Positions 22,420 to 33,985 of a DNA stretch of 64,000 nucleotides are shown here, piece by piece. A program made the position numbers and the translations under genes. The first letter of the stretch is position 1, and each line of letters starts with the position of its first letter. Location: NCBI GenBank assembly GCA_027422505.1, contig JAPQWV010000360.1:372001-436000 (forward strand), in the 5' to 3' direction. The notes under the pieces were generated by a model, which was not told the origin of the DNA, made no database searches, and was given only the letters and a program-made list of their open reading frames with translations. The stretch comes from Craterostigma plantagineum (lineage: Eukaryota; Streptophyta; Magnoliopsida; Lamiales; Linderniaceae).

Positions 22420-22571
22420 CCCCACTCCTTCCTTCATTTTTCTTCTTCCATTTCTCTCACTACTCTCTCTCCTCGTGAAGTTCCCGAGTTCCCGAGCCTT
22501 CCTGCCTTTCATTCCCCGCTTTTAGGTCTCTGTAAGTATTTTCTTCCCTTAGCTCTTTTTCCTGCCTAGAT

Positions 22572-24848
22572 ATGTCTTCTGATTCCGGTGAGGGTCCCCA
22601 TATTTCTTCGGGTAGCTTTTCTGAGGGCTCAGAGGGTTCGGGTAGTAGCGGTAGTAGTTCTTCCAATAGTAATAGTGATTTTTTTGAGGGTTCGGGCAGC
22701 CTTGTAGTTAGTGTGGGAGCTAATTCACGGGAGAATGAGGAAATTCCTTGGGGTACTTCCCCGAATATAGATTCTGCAGATTCTGAGGCCACCCATTCGA
22801 CCCCCGTTGCTCCCCATCCCCCAGTTATAAGGGAGCCGATTCCTCCTCGTGAGGATGACTTCCCTGGCCCGGGACCTTTCCGTCGGGCCTTCAGTGCTTG
22901 GGTTAGGGAAGTCGAAGCTTTTAGGGCTAATCGTCCCGATGTTCGCTGGCATCAAATCAAGGTTTCTACCTTTAAAGCCGCTGATCTCCCTAAATTGCAA
23001 TATGTTTTCGGTATGCCCCGGGACTTTGAGATTAGGATCCCTTCACCTACCGATTTAGCTAGTTCCCCCCCGAGGGCTTTGGTACATATTTTCTTGATCA
23101 AGTAGAAATGGGCCTTAGGTTTCCGGTCCCCCGATTCCTTGTTGACATCTGTAAACACTTCAGAATCTCTCCTGCTCAATTGCCTCCAAACTCTTTTAGT
23201 CTTCTTCTCTCTATGGCTGTTATTTTGAGCCATTATCGTTATACCCCCTCGGTCCCAATGTTATTAGCCTTTCTGAGGCTAAACAAGAAAGAGGAGGGAA
23301 AATTTTTCTTCTCCCCCACCCGGAGACCTGACCTCATCCGGGGTAACCCTTCTTCTCATAAGGGTTGGGTGAGCAAGTTTTTCTTTGTTAAGCCTTCTGC
23401 TGATTGTGCCGAGCAAGAGTTGATTCCTTTTTCTTGGAATGACAATGCCTCTACTTCTGATTCACTTCCTCCCGAGCCTCCTGCTCGGGTAGAAACATTC
23501 CTGGGCAGGGTGGGTAGCCGTCAGTATTACGCCAAAAAACTCCGTAACGAGGAACTTCTCTGTGCCCACGGGTTCTCGTCAAAAGCCGTTCTCCTCACCC
23601 GAACCATAGGTATATAGCCGGACCCCTACTGTGTCTTTGTTTCGGTTTTTAGCACCTCTGACACTCTTTTATTCTTTCCTGTAGCTGAAAGGATGTCTTT
23701 GGCCGAGGTCATCGCCATTGCTGACGAGGAGGATGAGGATCTTTGCCAGCCAAATCCCCAAGAAAGTGCCCCGAATACCCGTTCAAAGAGTAAGGGCAAG
23801 GCCCCAGCTTCTTCCTCGGGGTTGAAAAAGTCTGCGCCGAAGCGAACGGCTCCTTCCCCAAGAGGGGCCTCGGCGAAAAGAACCCGAGCTTCTTCAAGTC
23901 AACCTGCTTCCTCTTCCCCAGGGGGTCCAGTCGCGTTGGGTCGGGCTAAGCAACCTGCCTTTTTTGGTGACCCATCCAAGGATGAGAGCTGGGAGTTCCT
24001 TCGTGAGTTCCCTGATGAGGCTAACAGGCATTATACTCCCGAGCTCTCCTATCTTGACCTCATGAGCCTTCTTGGTGTTACCCTCGGGCAGGTATGTATT
24101 TCTCTCTACTTTTTACTTCATCGGGCGATTTTGATCTTACTGAACCTCCATTAATGCAGTCGCTCTCTCTGGCGACCGAGGTCACGAAACGTGTCTCCCG
24201 TCTTGCCGAGCGAAATAAAGCCTTGTCTCAAGCCGATGCCGAATTTCGCAAGCGGGTGGAGGAGCTTGAGCGAGAGGCAGTCGAGGCTAAGGCTCGGGAG
24301 AAAAAGCTCCAGGAGGATGCAGCAGAGCTCCAACGCCATCTTTCTCGATCGGAGGTGGCTCGGGTCGAAGATAAGAAGGAGTGGGACAAGGATCTGGAGA
24401 AGAACTACGTCCCCAAGCGCCATCATCTGAACGATATGAAGACCTTCTTCAAATGGGGCTTCTATGGGTGCATCTCCGAACTTCGAGCGCACGGGTATAG
24501 TAGGGCAGATCACCCCTTTATGTTTCTGAATGCCATCAGGACCTTGAAGGAGGCCCCTTCTGGGGGCTATTTACCCGAACCCCGAGATGAGAGCGGTCCT
24601 TCAAGGACGCCAGTTGTGCAGGCTCCCGCTGCAGTTGTGGCTGAGCCCCAGTTCGAGGAGATGCGAGGTGCCTCCGGGGAAGACACCCGTGAAGATGCTG
24701 AGGAGATCCAGGTATAGGGGGTCGTGATGGGGGAGAAGCCCTTAAGGAGCAAGCCGAGGAAGGAGATGGAGGAGGCCGAGAGGTTGAAGCTGGCGGAGAT
24801 CCTGAGAAGCCCGAGGAGGTTGCCGAGGGTGAAGATCAGGCCAGCTAG
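22572..24848 (+). pseudogene. Opposite-strand Tat gene, copy 1 (three exons, frameshifted)
   Basis: Exon 1 is 22572-23609, exon 2 23685-24091, exon 3 from 24160. Introns are CATAG|GTATAT...CCTGTAG and GGGCAG|GTATGT...AATGCAG. Exon 1 begins with a Ser/Gly/Glu-rich stretch, then WHQIKVSTF and, after a lesion, MGLRFPVPRFLVDICKHFRI and KGWVSKFFFVKPSA. This resembles the conserved block annotated in plants as a putative gypsy-type transposon domain (Transposase_28-like). Exon 2 is Lys/Arg/Ser-rich with KRTRASSSQ; exon 3 is a long coiled coil followed by MKTFFKWGFYGCISELRAHG. A seven-C run near 23065-23071 is one base short, shifting the frame before FLDQVEMG. Exon 3 stops at 24717, and a second lesion near 24715 precedes an acidic tail ending at 24848. 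Function is unknown; the same architecture occurs at 25601-27451. Confidence 0.7.
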
Positions 24849-25600
24849 GCCGTTTAAATTTTTTCCTTTTATGTTTTTTCTTTATCTGGGAATGTAATGA
24901 ACCCTAATATATATATTTCCCTTCTGTTCTGAACGTAGCCTTTCGGGGCATAATATCTGAATGTAGTGCCTCCGGGCTCCTTTATCTTTCCTTTATTTCC
25001 GGAGCAGCTAATTTCCTTTATGTTGTTTCTTGTGCTTTCTTGTCATGCTTCTGCTTTCCTCCCCTCGTCTTTTTGGTTTTAGAGCAATCGGCCTCGAGCC
25101 GTTTGTCCGCCTATTTTGACGTCACCCATTATTACCACTTTGTCTCCCGAGGGTCTTGAATGTGTCGGGCTAGAGGCAAACTTTTCCGACGATTACCCAC
25201 CCGAGGGTTTAACCTAGGGACCATCCTAACCTCAAAGAATATGACCGAGTATGACGGCGAGATTTCCGGGTATCCGTCTCGAGGAGCATAGTATACCCGG
25301 TCTTTGGTCCGAAAAAATCGCGAATCTGGCCCAAACGTTCCCTAGTTTTTCTGAGGCGGCGTACCTGGTATTTTAGCAACGGTCATTTCAAAACCCGGTC
25401 TATCCGAAGATTTGGCGAGGGAATCTCGGGACTAACGCGTGTTGGATCGTATCTAGCCGTTTTAATTTGGTACTTCTTATCTTTCTGTCCAAGTCTGGAG
25501 CCTGTCTTTAAATTCGTAGCCTTCTTCTTTCATAATTCATCGATCCCTCGCCTCTGCTTTCGTGATATTACATTCGTGTTTCTTGCTCCATAATTCTTCC
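24849..25600. other. Spacer between the two opposite-strand genes
   Basis: No coding frame. It begins T-rich with ATATATATA at about 24909-24917, consistent with a 3' UTR of copy 1. The end is pyrimidine-rich before the ATG of copy 2; no clear TATA box was found, only TTTAAATT near 25508. Confidence 0.4.
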
Positions 25601-27451
25601 ATGGTTTCATCTTCTTCTTCCAAGGGTAAACGTGTTGCTGCCGGTTTTCGCAAGACAGAACATGTTCCTTTTAATTTTGGTAGCTCTTCGAGTTTTTGCT
25701 TTGACTCGGGCAAAAAGCCCGACCCGGCCTCCGGCGTGAAGTCGCCATTCCCCCAAGGAGATGATGAGGATAAAGCTTACCGTAAGAGCTTAGCCCGTTG
25801 GTCTGCTGAAGCGGAGGAGGTTCGATCCAAAGCGAACCTCCCATGGTACCAGACAAAAGTGTCAACCCTAAGCCCGCAGCTGCTTCGAGAATACTTGGAG
25901 CGGGCCAGGATCCCTTCCGACTACGAGGTTTAGTTACCCGGGCCCTTGCAAGTGGCGTCTTCGCCTCCTACTGGTTTTTTGACATTCTTTACTGACCAAG
26001 TGGATATGGGACTGAGGTTCCCTGTACCTTTTTTCCTTCTTGACCTTTGTGAAGCCTTAGGTATCTCCCCTGGGCAAATATTTCCTAACTCATGTAGTCT
26101 GCTCCTAGCTTTAGCTGCCGTTGCTCGTAGGCTTAGTTTTCCCCTTACCACTGAACTGATTCTTAACTTCTTTCGTGTATGCGAGAGAGATGTGGGTAAG
26201 TTTGTCTTCGTTCCTTCCTCCGATGTTCTTCATGACAATTTCACTGCTACCAAAGGATGGATGAACAAGTTCTTCTATGTGCGTCCTTCGGCCCAGCATC
26301 GGGATCGCCGATTTTCCTTACTCCAGTGGCGGGACCATTGCCAGGCCTCGGGTTACGAGCCCGAGCTTTTAAGGGCATTCATGGATCGAGTTGGCACCCA
26401 AAGCTTCTCTGTAAGGGAGTTGGTGTCCGAGGTTCCTGTTGGGACAGCTACCTCTTCTCGCGTTCTTGGTACGTTCTTCCTTGGTTTTCACTGCTTAGTT
26501 CTTCCCTCCTTAACTATCTCTTTTTCTTCAGTGAGCGATGGTTCGGGTGTTTTGCCCACCCCGACCGTCCGAACTAGAGGCGCCTTGATACGTGAACGTG
26601 GAGCTAACGGTAAGCCCTCGGTAGATAATCCTGAGGACGAGGCATTAACTCCTCGTCAAGAGGTGGGACGTCCTAAGCGGGTGAGACCATCACCGCCTAC
26701 ACCCCCGTTTCTCTGCGAGAGGGTCCTTCCCTGTCTCGACCGGCTCTTCATCCCCACTTCTTGCTGGAGAGAGATGGAGAATCCTCTTTGGCTTATATGA
26801 TGAACTTCCCGACTCCCGAGGAGAAGGATTTTGCCAAGGAGTTGTCTGATGGCCTTTTCTGGAAAGAATGGGCTTTAGCCTTGAGCCAGGTAAGTTCTCC
26901 GTTCCTCAACCGTGACTTAGCATTTATTTAAATTGCTTCTTTTATGTCTTCAGGCTTATTCCCTATCCTGTGAGGGGGCTCGGCGATATCGTCTCCAGCA
27001 AAAAATGACTGACTCGGCGCGATCTTGTAATGTGGAGATGACAATGCGAGTTAGTGAAGAAGCTCAGGAGGTTGGTCGCTTGAAGGATCAGTTAGCAAGG
27101 GCTCAATTTGAAGTTGGCAAGCTCCGACAAGAGCTCCACTCGGAGAGAGAAATTCGCCGTAACCGGGAGCATCAACCCAACCCTAAGCTGGTTCCTGAGG
27201 AGAGAGTTTCCGAGGCTGCCAATATGTACTTCAACTTCGGATTTCAAGGTTGTCTGTCTCAGATCAGGGCGAATGGTTTTCCAGAGAGCGCACATCCTTT
27301 TAATTTCTTGAATCCTGAGGCGGCTTATATGGCATTAGCTCCTCGTCGTTCCCCACCGAAGCCAGTGAAGGGAAAAAGTCTTTGGGATGAGTTTGATTTG
27401 GGTGAGAGTAGTGATGCTTCCCGAGGCGATGGTCCGGCTGAGAAGGATTAG
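25601..27451 (+). pseudogene. Opposite-strand Tat gene, copy 2 (three exons, broken)
   Basis: Exon 1 is 25601-26468, exon 2 26532-26889, exon 3 26954-27451. Introns CTTG|GTACGTTC...CTTCAG and AGCCAG|GTAAGT...CTTCAG lie at the same protein positions as in copy 1. The conserved block reads WYQTKVSTL, an in-frame TAG at 25931-25933, then FFTDQVDMGLRFPVPFFLLD and KGWMNKFFYVRPSA. Exon 2 is basic (GRPKRVRPSPP) with a frameshift before 26800. Exon 3 is a coiled coil with MYFNFGFQGCLSQIRANGF, matching the C-terminal motif of copy 1, and an acidic end. The two copies are clearly paralogous but diverged, so the duplication is old. Function unknown. Confidence 0.7.
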
Positions 27452-28523
27452 TCTAACGTCTTTCCTTAGAGTCTAGTTTTTGGTTTTACTTTGTTCCTTG
27501 TCGTCCGTTAATGTTTCTGTTTCTTGTTTTTCTTTCCTGTTATAAAATTGGCAGTATCTAAATAAATAAAGGACTTTTAATTACCTGAGCATCGCCTCTT
27601 GTTCAATATCCATTACTTATGCCCTCATTCAATTTGTCCTTGATGATTTACGAGGGGAATGAGGTCTATCACCTCGGGTCGAGGGCGTCCCCCCGATCCC
27701 GAAATGTAGCCTCGGCGATATCGTGAAATGCTTTGTGCCCTTTCACCTGTGTTGAGGTTGCGCTGCCTCATCGTCAGGGACGCCAGTGTGCGTGGTTTAT
27801 ATTGCCCGAGGGGAATTGTCCCGTGGGGCCTTCTTTGCCTCTAGCTTGTATAGAGGTGGCGCTACCTCGCGTAGAGGGATAACAGTGTGCGCAAGAATGT
27901 TTTCCCTTTAGGGAATTTCTCAGCCTCTCGTAGAGGGCATTCGATGTGCGCAGTTTACATTACCCGAGGGGTTTTGTCCCGAGGGGCCTTCTTTGCCTCT
28001 AGCTTATATAGAGGTGGCGCTGCCTCGCATAGAGGGATAATAGTGTGCGCAAGAATGTTTTCCCTTTAGGGAATTTCTCAGCCTCTCGTAGAGGGCATTC
28101 GATGTGCGCAGTTTACATTACTCGAGGGGTTTTGTCTCGAGGGGCCTTCTTTGCCTCTAGCTTATATAGAGGTGGCGCTGCCTCGCGTAGAGGGATAACA
28201 GTGTGCGCAAGAATGTTTTCCCTTTAGGGAATTTCTCAGCCTCTCGTAGAGGGAATTCAGTGTGTGCAAAGGAGATTGCCCGAGGGTAGTTATCCGAAGG
28301 GGTTCTTGGAGCGATTGTCTCCTTGGGAGATGAAGTGTCTTCTACCCGGGTCTTCATGCCTTTTTAAGTTCTTTGAATTTCGACTCGGAGATTCCTCGTA
28401 CGGAAAGAAAATAAACTTCATTAATAACTTGATATGGTTTACATCTCAAAAGTGATAGAAGTAAACTTAAGGAAATAGTAGGTAGAATAAAAGAAAAACA
28501 TGTGCAAATAAGGGTACCCCCCT
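27452..28523. other. Non-coding Tat segment between copy 2 and integrase
   Basis: It contains the 3' flank of copy 2 (AATAAATAAAGG at about 27560), a 158-bp tandem repeat, and the end of the integrase frame at 28524. The 60-aa frames at 27887 and 28045 are the repeat translated. Confidence 0.6.
27785..28262 (+). repeat. Tandem repeat, 158-bp unit, about three copies
   Basis: GCCTCTAGCTTRTATAGAGG starts at 27837, 27995 and 28153, exactly 158 bp apart. Each unit also carries GTGTGCGCAAGAATGTTTTC and CCTTTAGGGAATTTCTCAGC. Copies are very similar (a few changes per unit). It is GC-richer than the flanks. Confidence 0.9.
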
Positions 28524-29640
28524 CTAGGGATAATATTTCCGCAGTTTGCGGGCGTTCCAAGGGCGATCGAGCTGTTTTCCATGGGTGTCCTCGAGATAGT
28601 AAGAGGCTTCCCCTGCTTTTTTGACGACTCGGTAAGGTCCTTCGAACTTGGGTTCCAAGTTCTTCCTTCCTTCCTGATTTAGAATCTCTTTCATCACAAG
28701 GTCTCCTTCTTCGTACCTCTTGCTTCGGACTCGGCGGTTATAAGACTTGGTCATTCTCCTTTGATAAGCGGTCATCCTGATGGCGGCTCTTTCTCTTCCT
28801 CCCTCGATAAGATCGAGATCTTCGGTGCGGAGCTGGTCGTTGTCTTCAGGGTAAGTAAGGATTCGGGCGCTTTCCATTCCAATTTCTGCGGGTAGTACTG
28901 CTTCGCTCCCATAGACCAAGCTGAAGGGTGTCTCATTGGTCCCCTCTCGAGGTGTTGTTCGATATGACCAGAGGACACTTTGAAGCTCATTGAACCAGGA
29001 TTTCTCGAGCCCCTCGAGCCGAGTCTTTAATCCTTGCACTATGGTGCGATTGGTCACTTCAACCTGGCCGTTACTTTGTGGATACGCTACCGAGGTAAAT
29101 ATTTGCTCTATCCCGAGCTCACCACACCATTACTTTAGCTTCTTTCCACTGAATTGCCTCCCATTGTCCGATACTAGCCTCCTGGGAATTCCGTAGCGGC
29201 AGATGATGTTTTTCCAAATGAAGACGGTGATGGCGGCCTCGGTAATCTTGGCCAAGGCTTCGGCTTCAACCCACTTTGAGAAGTAGTCCACAGCTACCAG
29301 TAAAAACTTCTTTTGGGCAACATTTCCGGAGAATGGTCCGACAATATCGAGTCCCCACTGATCAAAGGGGCACGGGGACGTTACTGACTTCATGGCTTCA
29401 TCAGGCATTCTCTGCAAACTGGCGTGTTTCTGGCAATTGAGACACCTCGAACTGTCTTCAAAGCGTCTCCCTTCATTGTCGCCCAGAAAAAACCTGCGAG
29501 GAGTGCCTTCCTTACCAAGGCTCGACTCCCGATGTGACTTCCACAAATCCCCTCATGTATTTCCCGAAGGACATACTCACCTTCTTCCTTGGATATGCAT
29601 CGTAGGAGGGGTCCCGCGAAAGACCTTTTGAACAGAGTTG
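28524..29640 (-). pseudogene. Tat integrase, broken by a frameshift and a stop
   Basis: The zinc-binding start HEGICGSHIGSRALVRKA lies at the end of the long frame (about 29560). A frameshift near 29455 precedes RCLNCQKHA, the CxxC half. The catalytic core shows D in WGLDIVGPF, D in LVSDNGRQF and, after an in-frame TAA near 29130, E in SNGQVEVTNRT: the D,D-35-E triad residues are all present. The C-terminal part has LWSYRTTPREGTNETPF and ends near ARKLRKYYP. Integrase would insert the cDNA into chromatin. Not functional as it stands. Confidence 0.85.
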
Positions 29641-32250
29641 TATCGATTAAGGTGAACCTTTGAATCTTTCGCATGAGTTTTTGAGCTTGAGCTTTGTCCT
29701 CGGGAAGGATCTTGTGGTGCAGGTATCGGTAGATCTCGTATCTCCAGTCTTCTCGGGCAATGTCGAGTTCGGGCACATTTTGATCCTCGATCTGCCAAAT
29801 GGTTAGGACCTTTCCCTTTTCCTCAAGTGGACCGATGGCGCTTGCCCACTTGGCTATCTGGTCTGCCTTCTCGTTCTGGGCCCGGGTGATTAAGACGATC
29901 CTCAGTTCTTCGAAGCTTCCTTTAATTTCCTCGAATGCCTGGACATATTTCTCCAAATTCTGACCCTTGACGGCAAAGTTCCCCTCTAGTTGCTGGACCA
30001 CGAGTTGAGAGTCCGAGTGTACCAGTAATCGGGTGATCCCCATTCTCCTTGCTGCTCGGAGTCCAGCAAGTAGCGCCTCGTATTCTGTCTCATTGTTCGA
30101 TGCCTTGTGGTCCAGTCTGATGGCCAGGTTGGTCTCTTCCCCCCAGGGTGATATGAGAAGTATCCCAACTCCATTCCCTGAACTGCAGGAAGAACCATTC
30201 ATGAACATCTTCCATACCTCCTCGGGACCGTTCCCGACTATCTCCACCATAAAGTCGGCCAACGCCTGTGCTTTGATCGCGGCCCGAGGCTTGAATTGAA
30301 TATCGTATTCTCCTAATTCTGTTGACCACTTGACTACCCTTCCCGAGACGTCCGGCCGTGTGGCGATCTTCCCGATGGGTTGATTGGTCAGCACCACGAT
30401 CGGGTGTGATAGGAAGTAGGGTCGTAGTTTCCTAGCAGTGATAAGAAGGGCCAACAGAAGTTTCTCGGAATTTGTGTACCTCGTTTCAGGACCTTTCAAG
30501 ATGTGGCTGACGAAGTAGATTGGCTTCTGCACTCTTTCTTCTTCCCGAACCATCACGGAGCTTATGGCCCGAGGCGACGTTGCAAGATAGACTATCAACT
30601 CCTCCCCCGGCAATGGCTTGTTAAGCACGGGTAACTTCTTCAAGTATTCCTTCAGGTCCTGGAAGGCTTTCTCGCACTCGGGTGTCCATTCAAAGTTCTG
30701 GACTTTGCGCAATACTTTGAAGAAGGGTAAGCTGCGGTCAGCGGATCGGGAGATAAAACTTGAAAGGGCGGTGATCCTCCCTGTTAACCTTTGAACCTCA
30801 TTTAGACTTCGGGGAGATGTCATATCTAACAAGGCCTTGACTTTGTCGGGATTAGCTTCGATTCCTCGCCTCGTTACCATATATCCTAAGAATTTGCCCG
30901 AACTGACTCCGAAGGTACACTTGTTGGGGTTCATCTTCAGGTTGTATCTCTGGGCGGTCGAAAGCGTCTCTTGAACATCGGCTAAAAAGCGGCTTTGCTC
31001 TCGGGACTTGATTAGAATGTCGTCGACATAGACCTCCACGTTTCTCCCGATTTGATCCTTAAAAACCTTGTCCATCAGCCTCTGGTATGTGGCACCGGCG
31101 TTTTTCAGTCCAAAGGGCATAACTGTGTAACAGTAGGTTCCTCCGGCGGTTATGAAGCTTGTTTTTTCTTGATCTTCCTTTGCGAGTAAAATCTAATTAT
31201 ATCCCTGGAAAGCGTCGAGAAAACAGAGTAGCTCATGTTCTGAGGTGGAATCAACCAACTGATCTATCCTGGGCAAGGGATAACAGTCCTTCGGGCATGC
31301 TTCATTTAGGTTCCGGAAATCCACGCACATGCGCCATTTGCCCGAGGATTTTGGGACCAAGACCACGTTCGAGAGCCAGGTGGGGAATTGAACCTCCCGA
31401 ATGTGGCCTGCTTCCAACAACTCCTCCACCTGTCGTCGTGCCTCAGCATTCATTTCAGCGCTGAGATGTCTCCTTTTCTGAAAGACAGGTCGAGTGGCTC
31501 GGGAGACATTCAATTTATGCTCGATGATCCCCCGGTCGATGCCTATCATGTCCTTAGAGGTCCATGCGAACACGTTCTTATTCTTTTTTAGTAATCTGAT
31601 TAAGCCCTCCCTCAGGTCCCGGGGAAGATCCTTGGCAACTTTGACTATCCCTTCTGGCGGATTGATCACCACTTCTTCGATTTCTTCTTCCTTATCTTCT
31701 TTTTGAGCAGTCCCTATGGCGTACAGCGTTTCTCTACCCCTCGGGTAGTCTTCTCTTCGTGTTTTAGAGGATTTGATCTCTACCCGAACTTCTTCCACGT
31801 AGCATTTCCTAGCCATCTTACGATCTCCCAACACTTCCCCTACTTTGTCTCCCACGGGGTACTTTATCTTTTGGTGAAGCACCGAGGCGATGGCCATGAA
31901 AGAGGTTAGAGCAGGTCTCCCGAGAATGATGTTGTACGGACTTGTTCCATTGATGACCATGAAGGGCGCGATCCGTGTTTTCCTCATATTACCCTCCCCG
32001 AGGGTAAGTGGCAGATGTAAGATACCAACCGCCTCGATGCAATGTCCAGTGAAGCCGAATAGAGCCGTTTCCACCCTGTCCATGGGGTATGCTCCTAGGT
32101 CCATTTGATCGAGGGCCCTCTTGTAAATGATGTTGACAGAGCTTCCATTGTCGACAAAACTCTACCAACATCATGATTAGCTACTTCCGCACGGATAACT
32201 AGGGCGTCTTCATGGAGTCGTCGCCTCCATGAAAATCCTCGGGACCGAAG
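29641..32250 (-). pseudogene. Tat protease, reverse transcriptase and two RNase H domains
   Basis: Protease: the catalytic VDNGSSVNI motif lies near 32140, just after a one-base deletion that breaks the frame from ANHDVGRVL. Then come RT blocks GKWRMCVDFRNLNEACPKD, QGYN, a TAG stop at 31193-31195 where the family usually has Q, MPFGLKNAGATYQR and the catalytic YVDDILIKS. Next come RNase H (PIYFVSHILKGPETRYT) and a second, archaeal-type RNase H with NNETEYEALLAGLRAA, LLVHSDSQLVVQQLEG and NEKADQIAKWAS. In the latter the first catalytic Asp of the usual DGSS is Asn (FMNGSS). The two RNase H domains mark the Tat branch. Downstream it runs into integrase. Confidence 0.88.
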
Positions 32251-32528
32251 CTAATGATAGGTCCCGACCGTTTACTTCCTGTCTTGATTTGAAGCTCTCC
32301 AATCGGCGTACTCCGGCCTTCCTTGCCCGATTGGAGTCTCCTCCCGTCGGTCCACCCGATATGATGTTGATCTGTCGTGTGGCGCGGGTCTCTCTGGAGA
32401 TCTCCGTCGTCCTACTTCCCTGTTGCCTCGATTCCTTTGGTTGTGATTTCCTTCGTGCTTCGGTCCTCGTCTATCTTCCCTTTCTGGCGTCCTCCTTCGG
32501 ACTTCCCGTTGGTGGTGAAGCTGGCGAT

Positions 32529-33934
32529 CTAGTGTATTATTAGATCGGTTTCTTGTCCCAGGGTATCGCGGTTTGGTCCCGAAACCCCCTCGATTCCTGC
32601 GAGTTTAGCTCGAGCTTCGGGGTTGGTCGCGATTAATTTCTCCAATTCTCGATTTAGCTGAAAGCATTCCTCCGTGGTGTGCCCATATTCATGGTGATAG
32701 TTGCAGTAAGTGTCTGACACGGGTCGCCTCGGGTTGCTTCAATGTAAGGTGGTCGACGAAGAAAATCATTTTCCTCACATATCTCCAGTGCTCGCAGTTT
32801 GTTCACGCGCAGCTTCGGGTAATCCACCCTAGGAAACGGAGGCACCGGATAGGGGCGATCATCCCTTCGGGGAAACACCCTGCGGTCCTGGTTTCTTGGC
32901 GGGCTCTTTCGACGCTCTCGTGGAGGACTCTTGCGTTTCCTATCTTTCGGCTCCCGAGCTTGCGATTCTTCTACTCGGACATATTTCTCGACCCGAGCTA
33001 CCAATTCCTCTACCGTGGTAGGATATTTCTTCACCAGTGATCTGAACAGATCCCCGTCCCTCAAGCCATGATGGAACGCTCCAATAAGCAACTCAGGCGC
33101 GATGTTGGGGACCTCCATCTTTACTTGATTGAAACGTCGAAGATAATCCCTCAAGCTTTCCCTGTCGCCTTGTTTTATGTTTAACAATTTTACTGCAGAA
33201 GAAGGGCGTCTTCTATTGCTTGAGAAGTACTTCAAGAAGTGGCTGGTTAGGTCGTGAAAGCTTCTGATTCCTCCTGGGGGCAAAAGAGTGAACCATTGTT
33301 GGGCTCCTCCTGACAGAGTGGTCACAAAGAGTCGGCATTTAACGGGGTCGCTAAGCTGGTACAACGCCGCATTTCCTTCAAAAGCGGCTAAATGGTCTTC
33401 AGGTGGCCCGGAACCATCATATTTCCTCATTTCAAAAGATCGGAAGTGTTCGGGTAGGGGAGCCGCGAGCACCTCGGGAGAAAACGGTGAAGCCCGAGGG
33501 ACGATTGGGACTTCGGGCGGGTTTGCAAGATTTTGAAGCTGGCGAATCTCCTCTCTCATTTTCTCCAAGTCGGCCGCCTGTTGATCGACGTGCTGTCGAC
33601 CCATGCGTTGTTGGTCGGCTTGTCTCCTTCTCTCGGCTCGGGCTCTCCTCTGCATTGACGCCAGGGTATGATCATCATCGCTCCGTTCTCCAATGCCCGA
33701 TTGAGCGTCTCGCTCCCCATTTGCCTCGTGCTGGCTTTCCTCTCGTCTGGCATCACGTCCTCCGTTCTGTCCGAATCCATTGCCTCTCCGGTTCCTTTCA
33801 GCCATCAGGACTCCCACGTCAGCCCCGATTCTTTGCATCTCTTGCATGATTGCAGCGAACATCGTGACTGTATCTGCCGGGTTCGGCCCGTTGCCGTCGG
33901 GTGGCGGCTCATGATCATTTACGACAACTACCAT
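32529..33934 (-). pseudogene. Tat Gag polyprotein with zinc-knuckle-like tail, frameshifted
   Basis: The start ATG at 33934 gives MVVVVNDHEPPPDGNGPNPA; a Glu/Arg-rich stretch follows, then the retrotransposon gag core (WFTLLPPGGIRSFHDLTSHF, YLRRFNQVKMEVPN) and a basic PPRERRKSPPRN region. About 426 codons are open to 32654. A frameshift near 32715-32740 separates this from YCNYHHEYGHTTEECFQLNR, the zinc-knuckle-like motif typical of Tat Gag. Gag forms the virus-like particle that packages the RNA. The start lies 32 nt from the PBS. Confidence 0.85.
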
Positions 33935-33965
33935 ACTGAATTTCTACTAGTGAGAAACCTAAACG

Positions 33966-33983
33966 TTCCCACAGACGGCGCCA
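33966..33983 (-). other. Primer-binding site of the Tat element
   Basis: The minus strand reads TGGCGCCGTCTGTGGGAA, two bases after the 5' LTR. The first nine bases match the 3' end used in Asp-type tRNA primer sites (TGGCGCCGT). Assignment to a given tRNA is inference. Confidence 0.75.
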
Positions 33984-33985
33984 AT

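Noticed and set aside
27785..28262. Regular repeats considered as a CRISPR array
   Set aside because: The unit is 158 bp and continuous, without unique spacers, within a plant retrotransposon.
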